Shown: positions 54,876 to 63,747 of the stretch, one piece after another | Layout of the letters: every line of letters begins with the position of its first letter | How positions within the stretch are numbered: position 1 is the stretch's first letter | Assembly (NCBI GenBank): GCA_023423335.1 | Contig: JAFAFU010000084.1 | Location: forward strand, 62,001-126,000 | From: Bacillota bacterium | GTDB taxonomy: Bacteria > Bacillota > Clostridia > Lachnospirales > Lachnospiraceae | Direction of reading: 5' to 3' | Length of the DNA: 64,000 nt | Program-made: the position numbers and the translations under genes | Notes under the pieces: generated by a model | Databases searched by the model: none | What the model saw: the letters and a program-made list of their open reading frames with translations, nothing else | What the model was told of the DNA's origin: nothing

Positions 54876-56012
54876 ATGATGGATTTGCAGGAGTGCAGGA
54901 AGAAGATTGACGAGGTGGACAGAAAGCTGCTGGAGCTTTTTGAATACCGTATGCAGCTGGCCTCGGAGGTAGCGGCTTATAAAAAAAGCACGGGTATGCC
55001 GGTTTTTGATCCTGCCAGGGAAGAGGAAAAGCTGAATGAGTTAAAGGCATTGACACAGGATGATTATAATAAAACAGCCGTCGTTGACCTGTTTACCCAG
55101 ATCATTTCCATGAGCCGCAGGAAGCAATATGCCTTACTGGACAGTTCCTTTCAGCTTGGGTTTACCGCTGTTGATAAGCCGGAGTCGGATCAGGCGGCAA
55201 GTGTGATATTCTTTGGAGAGAAGGGCTCCTATACGGAACAGGCTATGCTTGAGTATTTTGGCAAAGAAGTAAACGGGGTTCCCGGCGCTACCTTTGGAGA
55301 AATCATGCAGACGGTGAAGGAGGGGAAAGCGGATTTCGGAGTCCTGCCCCTGGAGAATTCCTCCACCGGAACTCTTTCGGATATTTTTGATTTATTGGCA
55401 GAGTATGATAATGTCATTATCGGGGAGCATGTGGTTAAGATTGAACATAATCTATGGGGTCTCCCGGGGGCAAGGCTTACTGATATCAGAACGGTTTTTT
55501 CCCACCGGCAGGGTCTTTTGCAATGCTCCGGTTTTTTAAGCGGGCATCCTGAGATGGAGCAGATTGAATTCGCAAGCACTGCCGGCTGTGCAAGGAGGAT
55601 TCTGGAGGAGGGGAATGTTACCCAGGCGGCGATTGCCAGCGAAAGAGCCGGAGAGATATTAGGACTGAAGCTGTTACAGGCCTCCATCCATAATGATGAG
55701 ACCAATTCCACCAGATTTATCATCATATCAAACCGGAAAATATACCACAAAGGAGCGCAGCGCACCAGTCTTTGTTTTGTCCTTCCCCACAGAAGCGGTT
55801 CCCTGTATCATATGCTGTCCCATTTTATCTATAATAAGATTAACATGACCAGGATTGAATCCAGACCGATCGCAGGAAAGGCTTTTGAATACCGGTTCTT
55901 CGTAGATATCGAAGGCAGCCTCGATCAGCCCTCCGTAAAGAATGCCCTTCACTGTATCGGGCAGGAAGCCCATGAAATGAAGATACTCGGAAGCTTTCTC
56001 CCGGTCAGATAA
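54876..56012 (+). CDS. pheA: bifunctional chorismate mutase / prephenate dehydratase
   Basis: This 378-residue enzyme converts chorismate through prephenate to phenylpyruvate, the phenylalanine precursor. Chorismate mutase is at 1-90 (CRKKIDEVDRKLLELFEYRM), prephenate dehydratase at about 110-290 (FFGEKGSYTEQAM, LPLENSSTG, NSTRFIII) and an ACT domain at about 300-378 that should bind phenylalanine (HRSGSLYHMLSHF, ESRPI). The P-protein layout is complete. ATG 54876 follows agcggaggaa. Confidence 0.94.
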   Translation: MMDLQECRKKIDEVDRKLLELFEYRMQLASEVAAYKKSTGMPVFDPAREEEKLNELKALTQDDYNKTAVVDLFTQIISMSRRKQYALLDSSFQLGFTAVDKPESDQAASVIFFGEKGSYTEQAMLEYFGKEVNGVPGATFGEIMQTVKEGKADFGVLPLENSSTGTLSDIFDLLAEYDNVIIGEHVVKIEHNLWGLPGARLTDIRTVFSHRQGLLQCSGFLSGHPEMEQIEFASTAGCARRILEEGNVTQAAIASERAGEILGLKLLQASIHNDETNSTRFIIISNRKIYHKGAQRTSLCFVLPHRSGSLYHMLSHFIYNKINMTRIESRPIAGKAFEYRFFVDIEGSLDQPSVKNALHCIGQEAHEMKILGSFLPVR

Positions 56013-56156
56013 CGGCTTTGCCCTATGGAAGGAAATTTGATTTTATCCATGGATTTCATATTATATTCAAAATCTAATCACAAAGTGAACATAATTTCCT
56101 GCTAGACTTTACTTATGAAAAGAAAGAATGCTTGGATTTTGAAAGGAGAGATGTAG

Positions 56157-57599
56157 ATGGACGAATATAACAGCGGATTTCCTCAGCAGAATGATACGAA
56201 TGGCAGTCAGGGCCAGGACGGCAATCCGTATACGGAAAATAGTCAGCAATATAATTTTATAGATGGTACCTACCGTGAATATCCGGTTAACAATGGGTAT
56301 TACCCCACGCCGCAGCTTAAGCCGGAGGGCAGGAAGCCAAAGAAAAAGAAGAGGGGCTTCTTCCGTCTGGTGAGGTTTACGGCGGCGGCATTATTCTTCG
56401 GGCTATTAGCCGGTGCGGCCACCTCCGGATACGATTATCTTACGGATTTGAATAAGGATAAGACCGTAGCGGAGGAAGAGGGCGGTGAGGATATCGGTAA
56501 GGAAGAAGCGAACGGGACGGATGACCAGATTACCATTAAGCCCACCCAGTCGGCAGGGCAGGAGCCTGTCGTAGTTCAGACCGATACGGAGGTTAAGGGC
56601 ATCATATCCGATGTATCCGATGTGGTTGAAAAGGTTATGCCTTCCATCGTTGCCATCAATTCCACAGCCACGATTTCAAATTATGATTTCTTTACCGGAA
56701 GGAAGTTCAACGAGCCGGTCAAAGGCAGCGGCTCAGGGATCATTATAGGTCAGAATGATAAGTCACTCCTGATTTTAACGAATAATCATGTTGTGGAAGG
56801 GGCCGAGGCCGTAGAAATCGTATTTTCCGATGAAACCTCCGCATCTGCTGCGATCAAGGGAGCCGATTCCAGATCGGATATCGCGGTTGTCGAGGTCGAT
56901 TTAAAGGCGCTGCCGAAGGAGACCTTGAATACCATCAAGGTGGCTAATCTGGGTGATTCGGATAAGCTGAAGGCCGGAGAGATGGTAATTGCCATCGGGA
57001 ATGCACTTGGATATGGGCAGTCCGTTACGGTAGGATATGTCAGTGCTCTGGACAGGGAAGTAACAATTGACGGAATTACAATGAAGCTGCTCCAGACGGA
57101 TGCGGCAATCAATCCTGGGAACAGCGGCGGAGCCCTGATCAATACCGTCGGTGAAGTAATCGGTATGAACTCAGTGAAATATGCCTCCCAGGAGGTAGAA
57201 GGCATGGGCTACTCCATTCCGATCACGGATGCTATCCCCATTATCGAGAATCTTATGAAAAGAGAAGTCGTTGAAGAGGGAAAAATAGGCTACCTGGGTG
57301 TTAATCTTGAGACTGCCCAGGAAGTAGACGCTGCCTTCTCACAGCAATTTGGCATGCCCCTTGGAGTTTATATCAATGAGGTGATTGAAAATTCTCCTGC
57401 TGAGAAAGCCGGTTTGAAAACCGGACATATCATCGTCGGTGTGAATAAATTAACGGTAGAGACCATTGAAGATCTTGTGAGTGTCCTTTCGTATTACAAG
57501 GAAGGTGAGACCATCACCCTTCAGATCAGTGTCCGGGAAAATGGTGTTTATACGGAGAAGGATCTGAACGTGGTTTTGGGTAAAAGACCGAAGAGATAA
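56157..57599 (+). CDS. htrA: HtrA/DegP-like serine protease, membrane anchored
   Basis: This 480-residue protease has a long Gln/Asn/Tyr-rich cytoplasmic tail (1-66) and one membrane segment (about 71-93). The trypsin-like domain (about 150-365) has the catalytic triad His211 (TNNHVVEG), Asp241 (SDIAVV) and Ser323 (GNSGGAL). A PDZ domain (about 380-475) follows. It acts outside the membrane on misfolded proteins. ATG 56157 follows aaaggagagatg. Confidence 0.94.
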   Translation: MDEYNSGFPQQNDTNGSQGQDGNPYTENSQQYNFIDGTYREYPVNNGYYPTPQLKPEGRKPKKKKRGFFRLVRFTAAALFFGLLAGAATSGYDYLTDLNKDKTVAEEEGGEDIGKEEANGTDDQITIKPTQSAGQEPVVVQTDTEVKGIISDVSDVVEKVMPSIVAINSTATISNYDFFTGRKFNEPVKGSGSGIIIGQNDKSLLILTNNHVVEGAEAVEIVFSDETSASAAIKGADSRSDIAVVEVDLKALPKETLNTIKVANLGDSDKLKAGEMVIAIGNALGYGQSVTVGYVSALDREVTIDGITMKLLQTDAAINPGNSGGALINTVGEVIGMNSVKYASQEVEGMGYSIPITDAIPIIENLMKREVVEEGKIGYLGVNLETAQEVDAAFSQQFGMPLGVYINEVIENSPAEKAGLKTGHIIVGVNKLTVETIEDLVSVLSYYKEGETITLQISVRENGVYTEKDLNVVLGKRPKR

Positions 57600-57665
57600 T
57601 GAAATTATAATCTGACATCCCCTAATATCATAAATATCCACGCATCTGCAAACGACTTAAAGAAG

Positions 57666-57720
57666 ATGGGTGTGCCGCATAATAGCGATAACAGAGCTAT
57701 TCATGCCGCACACCCATTTT
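57666..57720 (+). terminator. intrinsic terminator after htrA
   Basis: ATGGGTGTGCCGCAT and ATGCCGCACACCCAT pair with one mismatch, extended by AATAGC/GCTATT, and TTTT follows. Nothing else is supported in 57600-57790. Confidence 0.85.
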
Positions 57721-57790
57721 CTGTGAAGAACAATGCGGAACATATTGAGAAGCACACGGGCGTGTGGTATACGGGGATTGGTATTTACAA

Positions 57791-57819
57791 TTGAAAAACT
57801 TTACATTATATAGTAAAAT
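57791..57819 (+). promoter_or_regulatory. promoter of the MutS-like pair
   Basis: TTGAAA (57791-57796), a 17-bp spacer and TAAAAT (57814-57819) lie 40 bases before ATG 57860. Confidence 0.65.
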
Positions 57820-57859
57820 CAATATAAATTGGTAACTATGCCTAAGGGGAGGATGTCGC

Positions 57860-59386
57860 ATGCCATATCAAAGCATATTGGGAGTACATAAACCGGAGGA
57901 GATTGATCCTGAGAAGCTTATCATGCCGAAGTTCTTCTATGATTTGAATCTGGACCGGATCGTGCAGGATATCATGGATGAGCAGAAGCTTTATGATCTT
58001 CGCAGGTTTTATTATTATATCGCAGGTCCGGAGGACATTAAATACCGCCTGGCTGTTCTAAAGGATCTGGAGGAGCCTTCCGTATGGCAGAGCGTGAATG
58101 AATTCGCGATTGGAATGAGAAGGGCAAAGGAGTATCTGGGATATATCGGCACCACAGACATTGCGGTTCAGATGCAAAAATGGAACCTGGACGCCGCCCA
58201 CAGCTATACAACCGGCATCCTTGCGCTTAAGAAGGAGCTGGAGGAGGAGAAGATAGCCTCAGAGGGTCTCACCTCCTTTCGTGAATGGCTGGGTGAGTAT
58301 ACTGCCGGAGAGGATTTCCTGCAGCTGAAGGAGGATACGGATCGCCTGATGTCACAGTTTGACAGCATGACCTTCCATATTCAGATCAAACGGGACAGAG
58401 TTATCATCCATCCCGGATATCTGGAGGAGGATTATTGCAAGCAGCTTCAGGATACTTTCCGGGAAGAAGCCGCAGAGCCGCATTTCTACCAGAAAAATCC
58501 TTTCGGGACTTCCCTTTTGTCCGATCTGGAGGGTACGGTGCTGGAGGTGCTCCGAAAGCCCTATGCCGGGACCTTCGCAGAGCTGGCGGAATTTGACCGG
58601 AAGCATCAGGAATTCATCAGCGGGACTCTCAGTGATTTTGAACTGGAGTGCCAGTTTTATCTGGCTTTCGTGCAATACCGGAGGAAGCTGGAGGAGATGA
58701 ACTTTCATTTTTGCTATCCTGAGATGGACAGCACCGGGAAGTTTAATATCACACAGGGATATGATCTTGCCCTGGCGAAGAAGAATGCCCTGCTGAAGAA
58801 GGAAGTGGTATTCAACGATTGTTATTATGAACAGGGAGAGAGATTTTTTGTCGTCACCGGTCCGAACCAGGGAGGAAAAACTACGTTTGCAAGGGCTCTG
58901 GGACAAATCATTTATTTTAGTTCCGTCGGTCTGATGGTGCCCTGCCGGAGCGCAGCGCTTCCCTTCTTTGATGGGATATATACACATTTTGCCGCAGAAG
59001 AGAATCTGGAAACCGGAGCCGGGAAGCTGAAGGAGGAGCTGACCCGTCTGAAGGATATGATGTCGGATGCAACGAAGCACAGCTTTATCATTATTAATGA
59101 GATATTTACCTCGGCCACCTCCTATGATGCCTATATTATGGGTAAGAAGGTAATCAATTATTTTATGGATTTGGACTGCCTCGGCATCTATGTGACCCAT
59201 ATCTATGAGCTGACGAAGGAGGATACCCGAATCGTAAGCCTGGTGGCCGCACTGCTCAGTGAGGACAGCAGCATACGGACCTTCCGAATCGAGCGTAAGG
59301 CGGCGGATGGCAGAAGCTATGCCAATACCATAGTGGAGAAGCATCATATGACCTATCAGGAGATAAAGGAGCGGATACGGCGATGA
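57860..59386 (+). CDS. MutS-like ATPase A (MutS domain III/V only)
   Basis: This 508-residue protein has a helical lever/clamp region and a C-terminal MutS-type ABC ATPase: Walker A TGPNQGGKTTFA near residue 334, then SFIIINEIFTSATSYDA (Walker B type) and VTHIYEL (switch His). The N-terminal mismatch-recognition and connector domains of MutS1 are absent. No nuclease (Smr) or membrane domain is visible. It overlaps the next gene by four bases (ATGA), so the two products are made together and may form a heterodimer. Confidence 0.82.
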   Translation: MPYQSILGVHKPEEIDPEKLIMPKFFYDLNLDRIVQDIMDEQKLYDLRRFYYYIAGPEDIKYRLAVLKDLEEPSVWQSVNEFAIGMRRAKEYLGYIGTTDIAVQMQKWNLDAAHSYTTGILALKKELEEEKIASEGLTSFREWLGEYTAGEDFLQLKEDTDRLMSQFDSMTFHIQIKRDRVIIHPGYLEEDYCKQLQDTFREEAAEPHFYQKNPFGTSLLSDLEGTVLEVLRKPYAGTFAELAEFDRKHQEFISGTLSDFELECQFYLAFVQYRRKLEEMNFHFCYPEMDSTGKFNITQGYDLALAKKNALLKKEVVFNDCYYEQGERFFVVTGPNQGGKTTFARALGQIIYFSSVGLMVPCRSAALPFFDGIYTHFAAEENLETGAGKLKEELTRLKDMMSDATKHSFIIINEIFTSATSYDAYIMGKKVINYFMDLDCLGIYVTHIYELTKEDTRIVSLVAALLSEDSSIRTFRIERKAADGRSYANTIVEKHHMTYQEIKERIRR

Positions 59387-60906
59387 ATGTATGGTTATTA
59401 TATGAGAAAAGCGAATATGGGCCGAATAATGCGGGTATGAACAGGAACGAGGTAATTAAGGATTTAAACCTTGATATCATCTTCAAGTTCATGTCCAGGA
59501 ATGATAAATATATTTATAAGACGGCCCGCTCCGTTATGACGGATTGCGTAACGAGCCAGGCCACGGTGCTCTACCGTCAGGCAATCGTCCAGGATTGCAT
59601 CAAGAATTATGATGATTTTCTGGAGCTATATAATATCACCGCGGGGACGATGGAGGATACCGAACAGTTCCTGGAGTCCATCAAGAAAGCAAATATCAGC
59701 AAGATATCGGGAACCGTTAATGTGCTCCATTCCCTGGAGCTGCTGGGAATTCTGGTGAATAATCTGGAGAAGCTTAAGCTGTATGCCGACCAGGCAGAGG
59801 GTAATTTTACTTCACCGGGAATGCGTGCTTTCTATAACCGGCTGATTTCGGATTATAATATTGAGTTTGTGGAAAAGATCAAAAGCTCCATCAGTGAGAT
59901 GAGCTTTCTGACGACCGGAGGTGAGATAACCTTTTCCGCAACTGTCGGGCAGGGCTTAAAAGCGAAGAATATCATCGTGAACCATTTGACCAAGGAGGAA
60001 TTTAAGAAGAGGAAGAGCAACAGTCTGGCAACAATTTTATATTACCGTTTTATTAAGAAGAATGTAGTTCTGCTGGATGACTCCGCGCTGTCCCACGAGG
60101 CCAGAGAGATGGAAGCGGCAGGGCTTGCCCATGTCATGAAGATGTACCAGAATTTTATTAAGGAGCTGACCTCCTTCTTTGAGAATCTCCGTTATCAGCT
60201 GGCCTTCTATATCGGCTGTGCAAATCTGAAAAACCGGCTGACCCAGATGCATATGCCTGCCTGCATGCCCCAGATAGTAAGCAGGGAGATGGATCTGTAC
60301 AAGTTCCGGGGACTGTATGATCTCAGTATGGCAGTATACAACCGTTCGCTGCCGGTCAGTAATGACCTTGATACACAGAGCAGGCAGCTGTATATCATCA
60401 CCGGAGCCAATCAGGGCGGTAAGTCTACCTATCTTCGCAGCATCGGTATTGCCCAGATTATGCTGCAGAGCGGTATGTTCGTTCCGGCAGCTTATTATTG
60501 CGGTTGTTTATACGACGGCATCTATTCCCACTTTACGAGACGGGAGGATACTGCGATGAACAGCGGTAAGCTGGATGAGGAGTTGAACCGTATGAGCCGT
60601 ATCTTAAGTGACATTACACCTTCCTCTTTGCTTCTGATGAATGAATCCTTTGCCACGACCACAGAGCGGGAGGGCTCCAGGATTGCCTCCGATGTGGTAA
60701 CCGCCCTGTATGAGAACGGTACCCATATGATTATGGTGACCCATTTATTTGAGTTTACCAAATCCTGTTTTGAGAAAAATCCGGAAAGAGCCATGTTCTT
60801 AAGCGCAGAGCGCCTGGCGGATGGAACGAGGACCTATAAAATTCTTGAGAAGGAGCCGGAGCGAACCAGCTATGGGCTGGATCTGTATGAGAAGATCATA
60901 GGGTAA
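59383..60906 (+). CDS. MutS-like ATPase B (MutS domain III/V only)
   Basis: This 507-residue paralogue of the previous protein has Walker A TGANQGGKSTYL near residue 340, then SLLLMNESFATTTEREG and VTHLFEF. Like its partner, it lacks mismatch-recognition domains. Equal length, overlap and similar motifs point to a duplicated pair with a shared role, perhaps on DNA structures other than mismatches; the role is unknown. It is the last gene before a large inverted repeat. Confidence 0.82.
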   Translation: MNVWLLYEKSEYGPNNAGMNRNEVIKDLNLDIIFKFMSRNDKYIYKTARSVMTDCVTSQATVLYRQAIVQDCIKNYDDFLELYNITAGTMEDTEQFLESIKKANISKISGTVNVLHSLELLGILVNNLEKLKLYADQAEGNFTSPGMRAFYNRLISDYNIEFVEKIKSSISEMSFLTTGGEITFSATVGQGLKAKNIIVNHLTKEEFKKRKSNSLATILYYRFIKKNVVLLDDSALSHEAREMEAAGLAHVMKMYQNFIKELTSFFENLRYQLAFYIGCANLKNRLTQMHMPACMPQIVSREMDLYKFRGLYDLSMAVYNRSLPVSNDLDTQSRQLYIITGANQGGKSTYLRSIGIAQIMLQSGMFVPAAYYCGCLYDGIYSHFTRREDTAMNSGKLDEELNRMSRILSDITPSSLLLMNESFATTTEREGSRIASDVVTALYENGTHMIMVTHLFEFTKSCFEKNPERAMFLSAERLADGTRTYKILEKEPERTSYGLDLYEKIIG

Positions 60907-60934
60907 CATACGGTAAAACATGTTATGGTTAAGG

Positions 60935-61042
60935 TCAATATCCAATAAAGCATAAGACGTTATAGCGTTCGGAACTATAATTTTATATGAACATTTATAT
61001 GGGGTATACATATGTACAGTCTTATGCTTTATTGGATATTGA
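60935..61042. repeat. 24-bp perfect inverted repeat, 60-base loop
   Basis: TCAATATCCAATAAAGCATA... (60935-60958) is the exact reverse complement of 61019-61042. The loop holds smaller inverted repeats (TTATAG/CTATAA and a near-palindrome GTATACATATGTAC). It lies between the MutS-like pair and the convergent 45-residue ORF, so it could end both transcripts, or be a small MITE-like element. Confidence 0.85.
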
Positions 61043-61070
61043 ACCTAAGCAATCACACCAGGAAACACGG

Positions 61071-61208
61071 TCAGTCATCCGGCTTAGTCATAAGTTCGGT
61101 AATTTTATCCATAACCTCCTTCTTTTGTGATGAATCCAACAGTTTTATCGCCTTTATGATATCAGCGATATCTTTTTTCACCATCGGAAGCTGTTGCTTT
61201 TTTTTCAT
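61071..61208 (-). CDS. 45-residue basic/helical small protein, divergent to XRE regulator
   Basis: This is a short ORF starting MKKKQQLPMVKKDIADIIKA and ending with TKPDD. It is preceded by aagagggtaatttt and a perfect sigma-A promoter, which makes it a likely real gene. It is lysine-rich and predicted helical, with no family I recognise. It shares a control region with the XRE gene. A toxin, antitoxin or regulator partner is possible; the sequence alone does not decide. Confidence 0.65.
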   Translation of the reverse strand: MKKKQQLPMVKKDIADIIKAIKLLDSSQKKEVMDKITELMTKPDD

Positions 61209-61251
61209 AAAATTACCCTCTTTTAAATATATGGCTATGACAGTAGATAAA

Positions 61252-61283
61252 GTTAACTATGGCAATATTATACATAGTTTAAC
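61252..61283. promoter_or_regulatory. probable operator overlapping the small-ORF promoter
   Basis: GTTAACTATG (61252-61261) and CATAGTTTAAC (61273-61283) form an inverted repeat with one extra base. It covers the -10 of the minus-strand promoter, as expected for a repressor site of the divergent XRE protein. Confidence 0.6.
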
Positions 61284-61295
61284 ATCCCCTGTCAA
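61267..61295 (-). promoter_or_regulatory. consensus sigma-A promoter of the small ORF
   Basis: Minus strand: TTGACA (61295-61290), exactly 17 bp, TATAAT (61272-61267). This is a full consensus promoter. Transcription from about 61260 gives a 50-base leader. Confidence 0.8.
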
Positions 61296-61311
61296 TACGG
61301 AAGTCTAATTA

Positions 61312-61340
61312 TTGACTAATTTAAACAATTTTGCTAATAT
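61312..61340 (+). promoter_or_regulatory. promoter of the XRE gene
   Basis: TTGACT (61312-61317), a 17-bp spacer and TAATAT (61335-61340) lie 24 bases before TTG 61364. Confidence 0.65.
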
Positions 61341-61363
61341 CAAAGAGGAAAGGGTGTGTGACG

Positions 61364-61828
61364 TTGAATACGAGAGTGAAACTTCTTAGAAAGAAACTGA
61401 ATATGAGTCAGAAGACGTTCGGTAATAAATTGGGGATTACCGGAGCAGGTATTTCAAAAATAGAAAGCGGTCAACGTAATTTAACTGAGCAGATGATACG
61501 GATGATTTGTAAGGAATTCAATATAAATGATGATTGGCTGAGGTACGGGAAAGGAGAGATCTTTAAAGAGAAGCTTCCTACCGGAATAGATCAGCTGGCG
61601 GAATATTATCTTCTGGATGAATTTGATAAAAGGATCATCATTGAATATTCCATGCTGGAAGAAAGAAAACGGAAGATAATTAAAGAATATATCCAGAGAA
61701 TTGCTTATGGCTACAATAGCTCTGACGCAGCTATGGACGAAGAAACGGATAAAGAGATTTTGACCTGTGCGGAGGGACCGGATACCGATGAGGAAGTATA
61801 CGGGATGAAGAAGGATAAGAACGAATAG
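61364..61828 (+). CDS. XRE family transcriptional regulator
   Basis: This 154-residue protein has an N-terminal helix-turn-helix of the Cro/C1 type (residues 4-58; LRKKLNMSQKTFGNKLGI, GISKIESGQRNLTE). A linker, a charged helical middle part (about 85-115) and an acidic tail follow. The start is TTG 61364 with gaggaaaggg upstream. It probably represses the divergent small gene, whose promoter carries an inverted repeat. It is phage-repressor-like, but no other phage gene is near. Confidence 0.85.
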   Translation: MNTRVKLLRKKLNMSQKTFGNKLGITGAGISKIESGQRNLTEQMIRMICKEFNINDDWLRYGKGEIFKEKLPTGIDQLAEYYLLDEFDKRIIIEYSMLEERKRKIIKEYIQRIAYGYNSSDAAMDEETDKEILTCAEGPDTDEEVYGMKKDKNE

Positions 61829-61848
61829 GTTATATAATAATAGCAAGG

Positions 61849-61910
61849 CAAGAGGCATCGGATGTTTCCCATCCTGTACACGGAAGGGGGGAAATGTCCG
61901 GTGCCTCTTG
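61849..61910. repeat. long CAAGAGGC hairpin element, copy 2
   Basis: CAAGAGGCATCGGATGTTTCCC (61849 on) pairs with GGGAAATGTCCGGTGCCTCTTG (ending 61910), and TATTTTT follows. It lies between convergent genes and probably ends both. The arms closely match the element at 27340-27438 (same CAAGAGGC...TTTCCC/GGGAA...GCCTCTTGTATTT frame) while the loops differ. Confidence 0.8.
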
Positions 61911-61915
61911 TATTT

Positions 61916-63004
61916 TTAATTACTTTTAACATAATGATTCACCAGGGTATTTTCATAAAACTGGTTGATTTCATTCATCAGGCTGATATCCAGTTCGCTT
62001 GCTTTCTTCTTATCGATCGCATCATAATATCCGGTCATTATTTCCGAAGGTATCTTTTTATGATATTTGGTCTGGAGAAGCCGGTATTCTTCCTTCATTT
62101 CCTTACGATATTGATATGCCGTTTCTGAAACGAATAGATTCTTATGGTCATTCCGATACTGTGCGGAGCAGGTATGATAGATAACCTTGGGATTGGTAAT
62201 ACGGTCCCGATGGGCTATGATACCGGAACCATGATAGGATACGGAAGCATCCTGATCGCCGTGAATGATCATAACCGGAGTATCGGAATGATTGATTCCG
62301 TCCACCGCGCTTAAGAAGGCGGTATCCCCATACATCAGCTTCTGATAGGCCCACAGGAAGGGGTATTCCAGATAAGCCAGCACCCCGATGTATTGACTGG
62401 CCTTCTCCGTCATGACCTGCATGGGAGTGTTAAAGCCGGAGACACTGACAACGGCATTGATATCATGATCATAATTTAGTATAGAGGCCACGGCATAGCC
62501 TCCCATGCTGTGGCCGTACAGCATCAGGGGAAGCCGTTTTAAGTCCCTGTCATTCCCGATATAGTGTAAGGCCGCCCTCAGATCAAGCACGGACTGGGAA
62601 AGGCCGCCGATCCCGCCGCCCTCACTGCCAAAGCTGCCGGTACAGTCGAAGGCGAAGACACGCCAGCCCTGATCCACAAAGTACAGGCTCTCCGCCAGAT
62701 AATTCTCCGCACCGCCGCCGAGTCCGTGGGCAATGACCACGAGGCCCTTGTTATTATCTTCTCCATAGATATAACCCTTCAGATAATTCTTACGGGACCG
62801 GAATTCGATTACGGATCTCTCATACCGGTCCTCCACATCCCCATAGGTCAGATAGCGGGTATTCGTATCAAACCGGTCAAAGAAGGTTTGGAATACGAAT
62901 ACGATACCGGTCATGGAGATAAAAGAAAAGAGCAGCAGAAATGCGGTGAAAACCTTTAGAAACTTTTTAATGGTCAGATGTTTTTTAAAACCGGATAGTT
63001 GCAT
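61916..63004 (-). CDS. alpha/beta hydrolase, membrane anchored
   Basis: This 362-residue protein has an N-terminal membrane segment (about 17-39) and an alpha/beta-hydrolase domain. The nucleophile is in GHSMGGYA near residue 165, with the oxyanion region IAHGLGGGAEN, acid IHGDQDASV and His in YRNDHKNLF. Esterase or peptidase activity outside the cell is likely; the substrate is unknown. ATG 63004 follows TGGAGGGTTAAA; the reading from 63064 adds 20 residues that are encoded by leader sequence. Confidence 0.85.
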   Translation of the reverse strand: MQLSGFKKHLTIKKFLKVFTAFLLLFSFISMTGIVFVFQTFFDRFDTNTRYLTYGDVEDRYERSVIEFRSRKNYLKGYIYGEDNNKGLVVIAHGLGGGAENYLAESLYFVDQGWRVFAFDCTGSFGSEGGGIGGLSQSVLDLRAALHYIGNDRDLKRLPLMLYGHSMGGYAVASILNYDHDINAVVSVSGFNTPMQVMTEKASQYIGVLAYLEYPFLWAYQKLMYGDTAFLSAVDGINHSDTPVMIIHGDQDASVSYHGSGIIAHRDRITNPKVIYHTCSAQYRNDHKNLFVSETAYQYRKEMKEEYRLLQTKYHKKIPSEIMTGYYDAIDKKKASELDISLMNEINQFYENTLVNHYVKSN

Positions 63005-63010
63005 TTTAAC

Positions 63011-63030
63011 CCTCCATGCTGCCGATACCC
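63011..63030 (-). repeat. possible degenerate SD-proximal element, copy 4
   Basis: On the minus strand, TCGGCAGCATGGAGGGTTA precedes the hydrolase start and matches the 3' end of the elements at 23072 and 27661 (GCGGCAG-ATGGAGGGTTA). The left hairpin arm is not kept, so membership is doubtful. Confidence 0.3.
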
Positions 63031-63218
63031 ACGAATTTGGGATGCGAAAGCTTTGCTTTCCCATTGATCAGACACAAATTTCCTAACGATATTAGGATTT
63101 GCAGGATAAAATTTAATATACTTAAAGACAAAAAAACATAGTTATCATAGTAAACAGGCACAACCTCCCAGGGATAGGATATATTAATAAAGGTAGTATA
63201 TTTTCCGGGAGGGTATCA

Positions 63219-63650
63219 ATGAAGAGAAAATTGATCAGCATACTTGGGGTAATTGTCCTGGCGGCATCGCTTTTCGGCGGCTGTAAGGATAAGGACGGAC
63301 TGACGGAAATTACATTGAATGAAGTGGCTCATTCGATCTTCTATGCTCCGATGTATGTGGCATTTGAAGAAGGATACTTTGAAGAGGAAGGACTTAAGGT
63401 TAACCTTGTAAACGGGCTTGGAGCCGATAAGACAATGACAGCAGTCTTAAGCGGTGACTGCGACATAGGCTTCATGGGAGCCGAAGCATCCATCTATGTA
63501 TACAGTCAGGGCGCAGAGGATTATGTTATCAATTTTGCACAGCTGACGCAGCGTGCCGGTAACTTCCTGGTATCCAGGGATATGGGTGAAGAATTCTCCT
63601 GGGATAACGTAAAGGGCAGGACCGTCATCGGCGGAAGACCGGGTGATTGA
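63219..63650 (+). pseudogene. truncated ABC substrate-binding lipoprotein (NMT1/SsuA-like)
   Basis: The first 143 residues of a binding lipoprotein are intact: lipobox LFGGC (Cys22), then ITLNEVAHSIFYAPMYVA and GDCDIGFMGAEASIY. The sequence stops after VIGGRPGD, where family members continue with GGMP and about 180 more residues. After 63650 no continuation exists in any frame before an IS66 transposase fragment. The gene is therefore cut by an insertion or deletion. CCTCCCA at 63164-63170 could pair with the GGGAGG ribosome-binding site. Confidence 0.8.
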
Positions 63651-63747
63651 CCTTAACTAATGTAAAAAACGTATATAGCTGTAATTAAAGGATTTTAGAG
63701 GTGTAGACTCAAGTAATTAGGTGAAAATGTCAGAAATATATTGATTG

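Noticed and set aside
58352..59347. 331-codon minus-strand ORF inside the MutS-like A gene
   Set aside because: It is antisense to a protein with clear ATPase motifs, and its composition looks like a codon-bias shadow.
61012..61308. 98-codon plus-strand ORF
   Set aside because: It is antisense to the better supported 45-residue gene and crosses its promoter and operator.
63070..63218. TPP riboswitch before the truncated binding protein
   Set aside because: No THI-box words such as CTGAGA or ACCTGAT were seen; only a possible anti-Shine-Dalgarno pairing.
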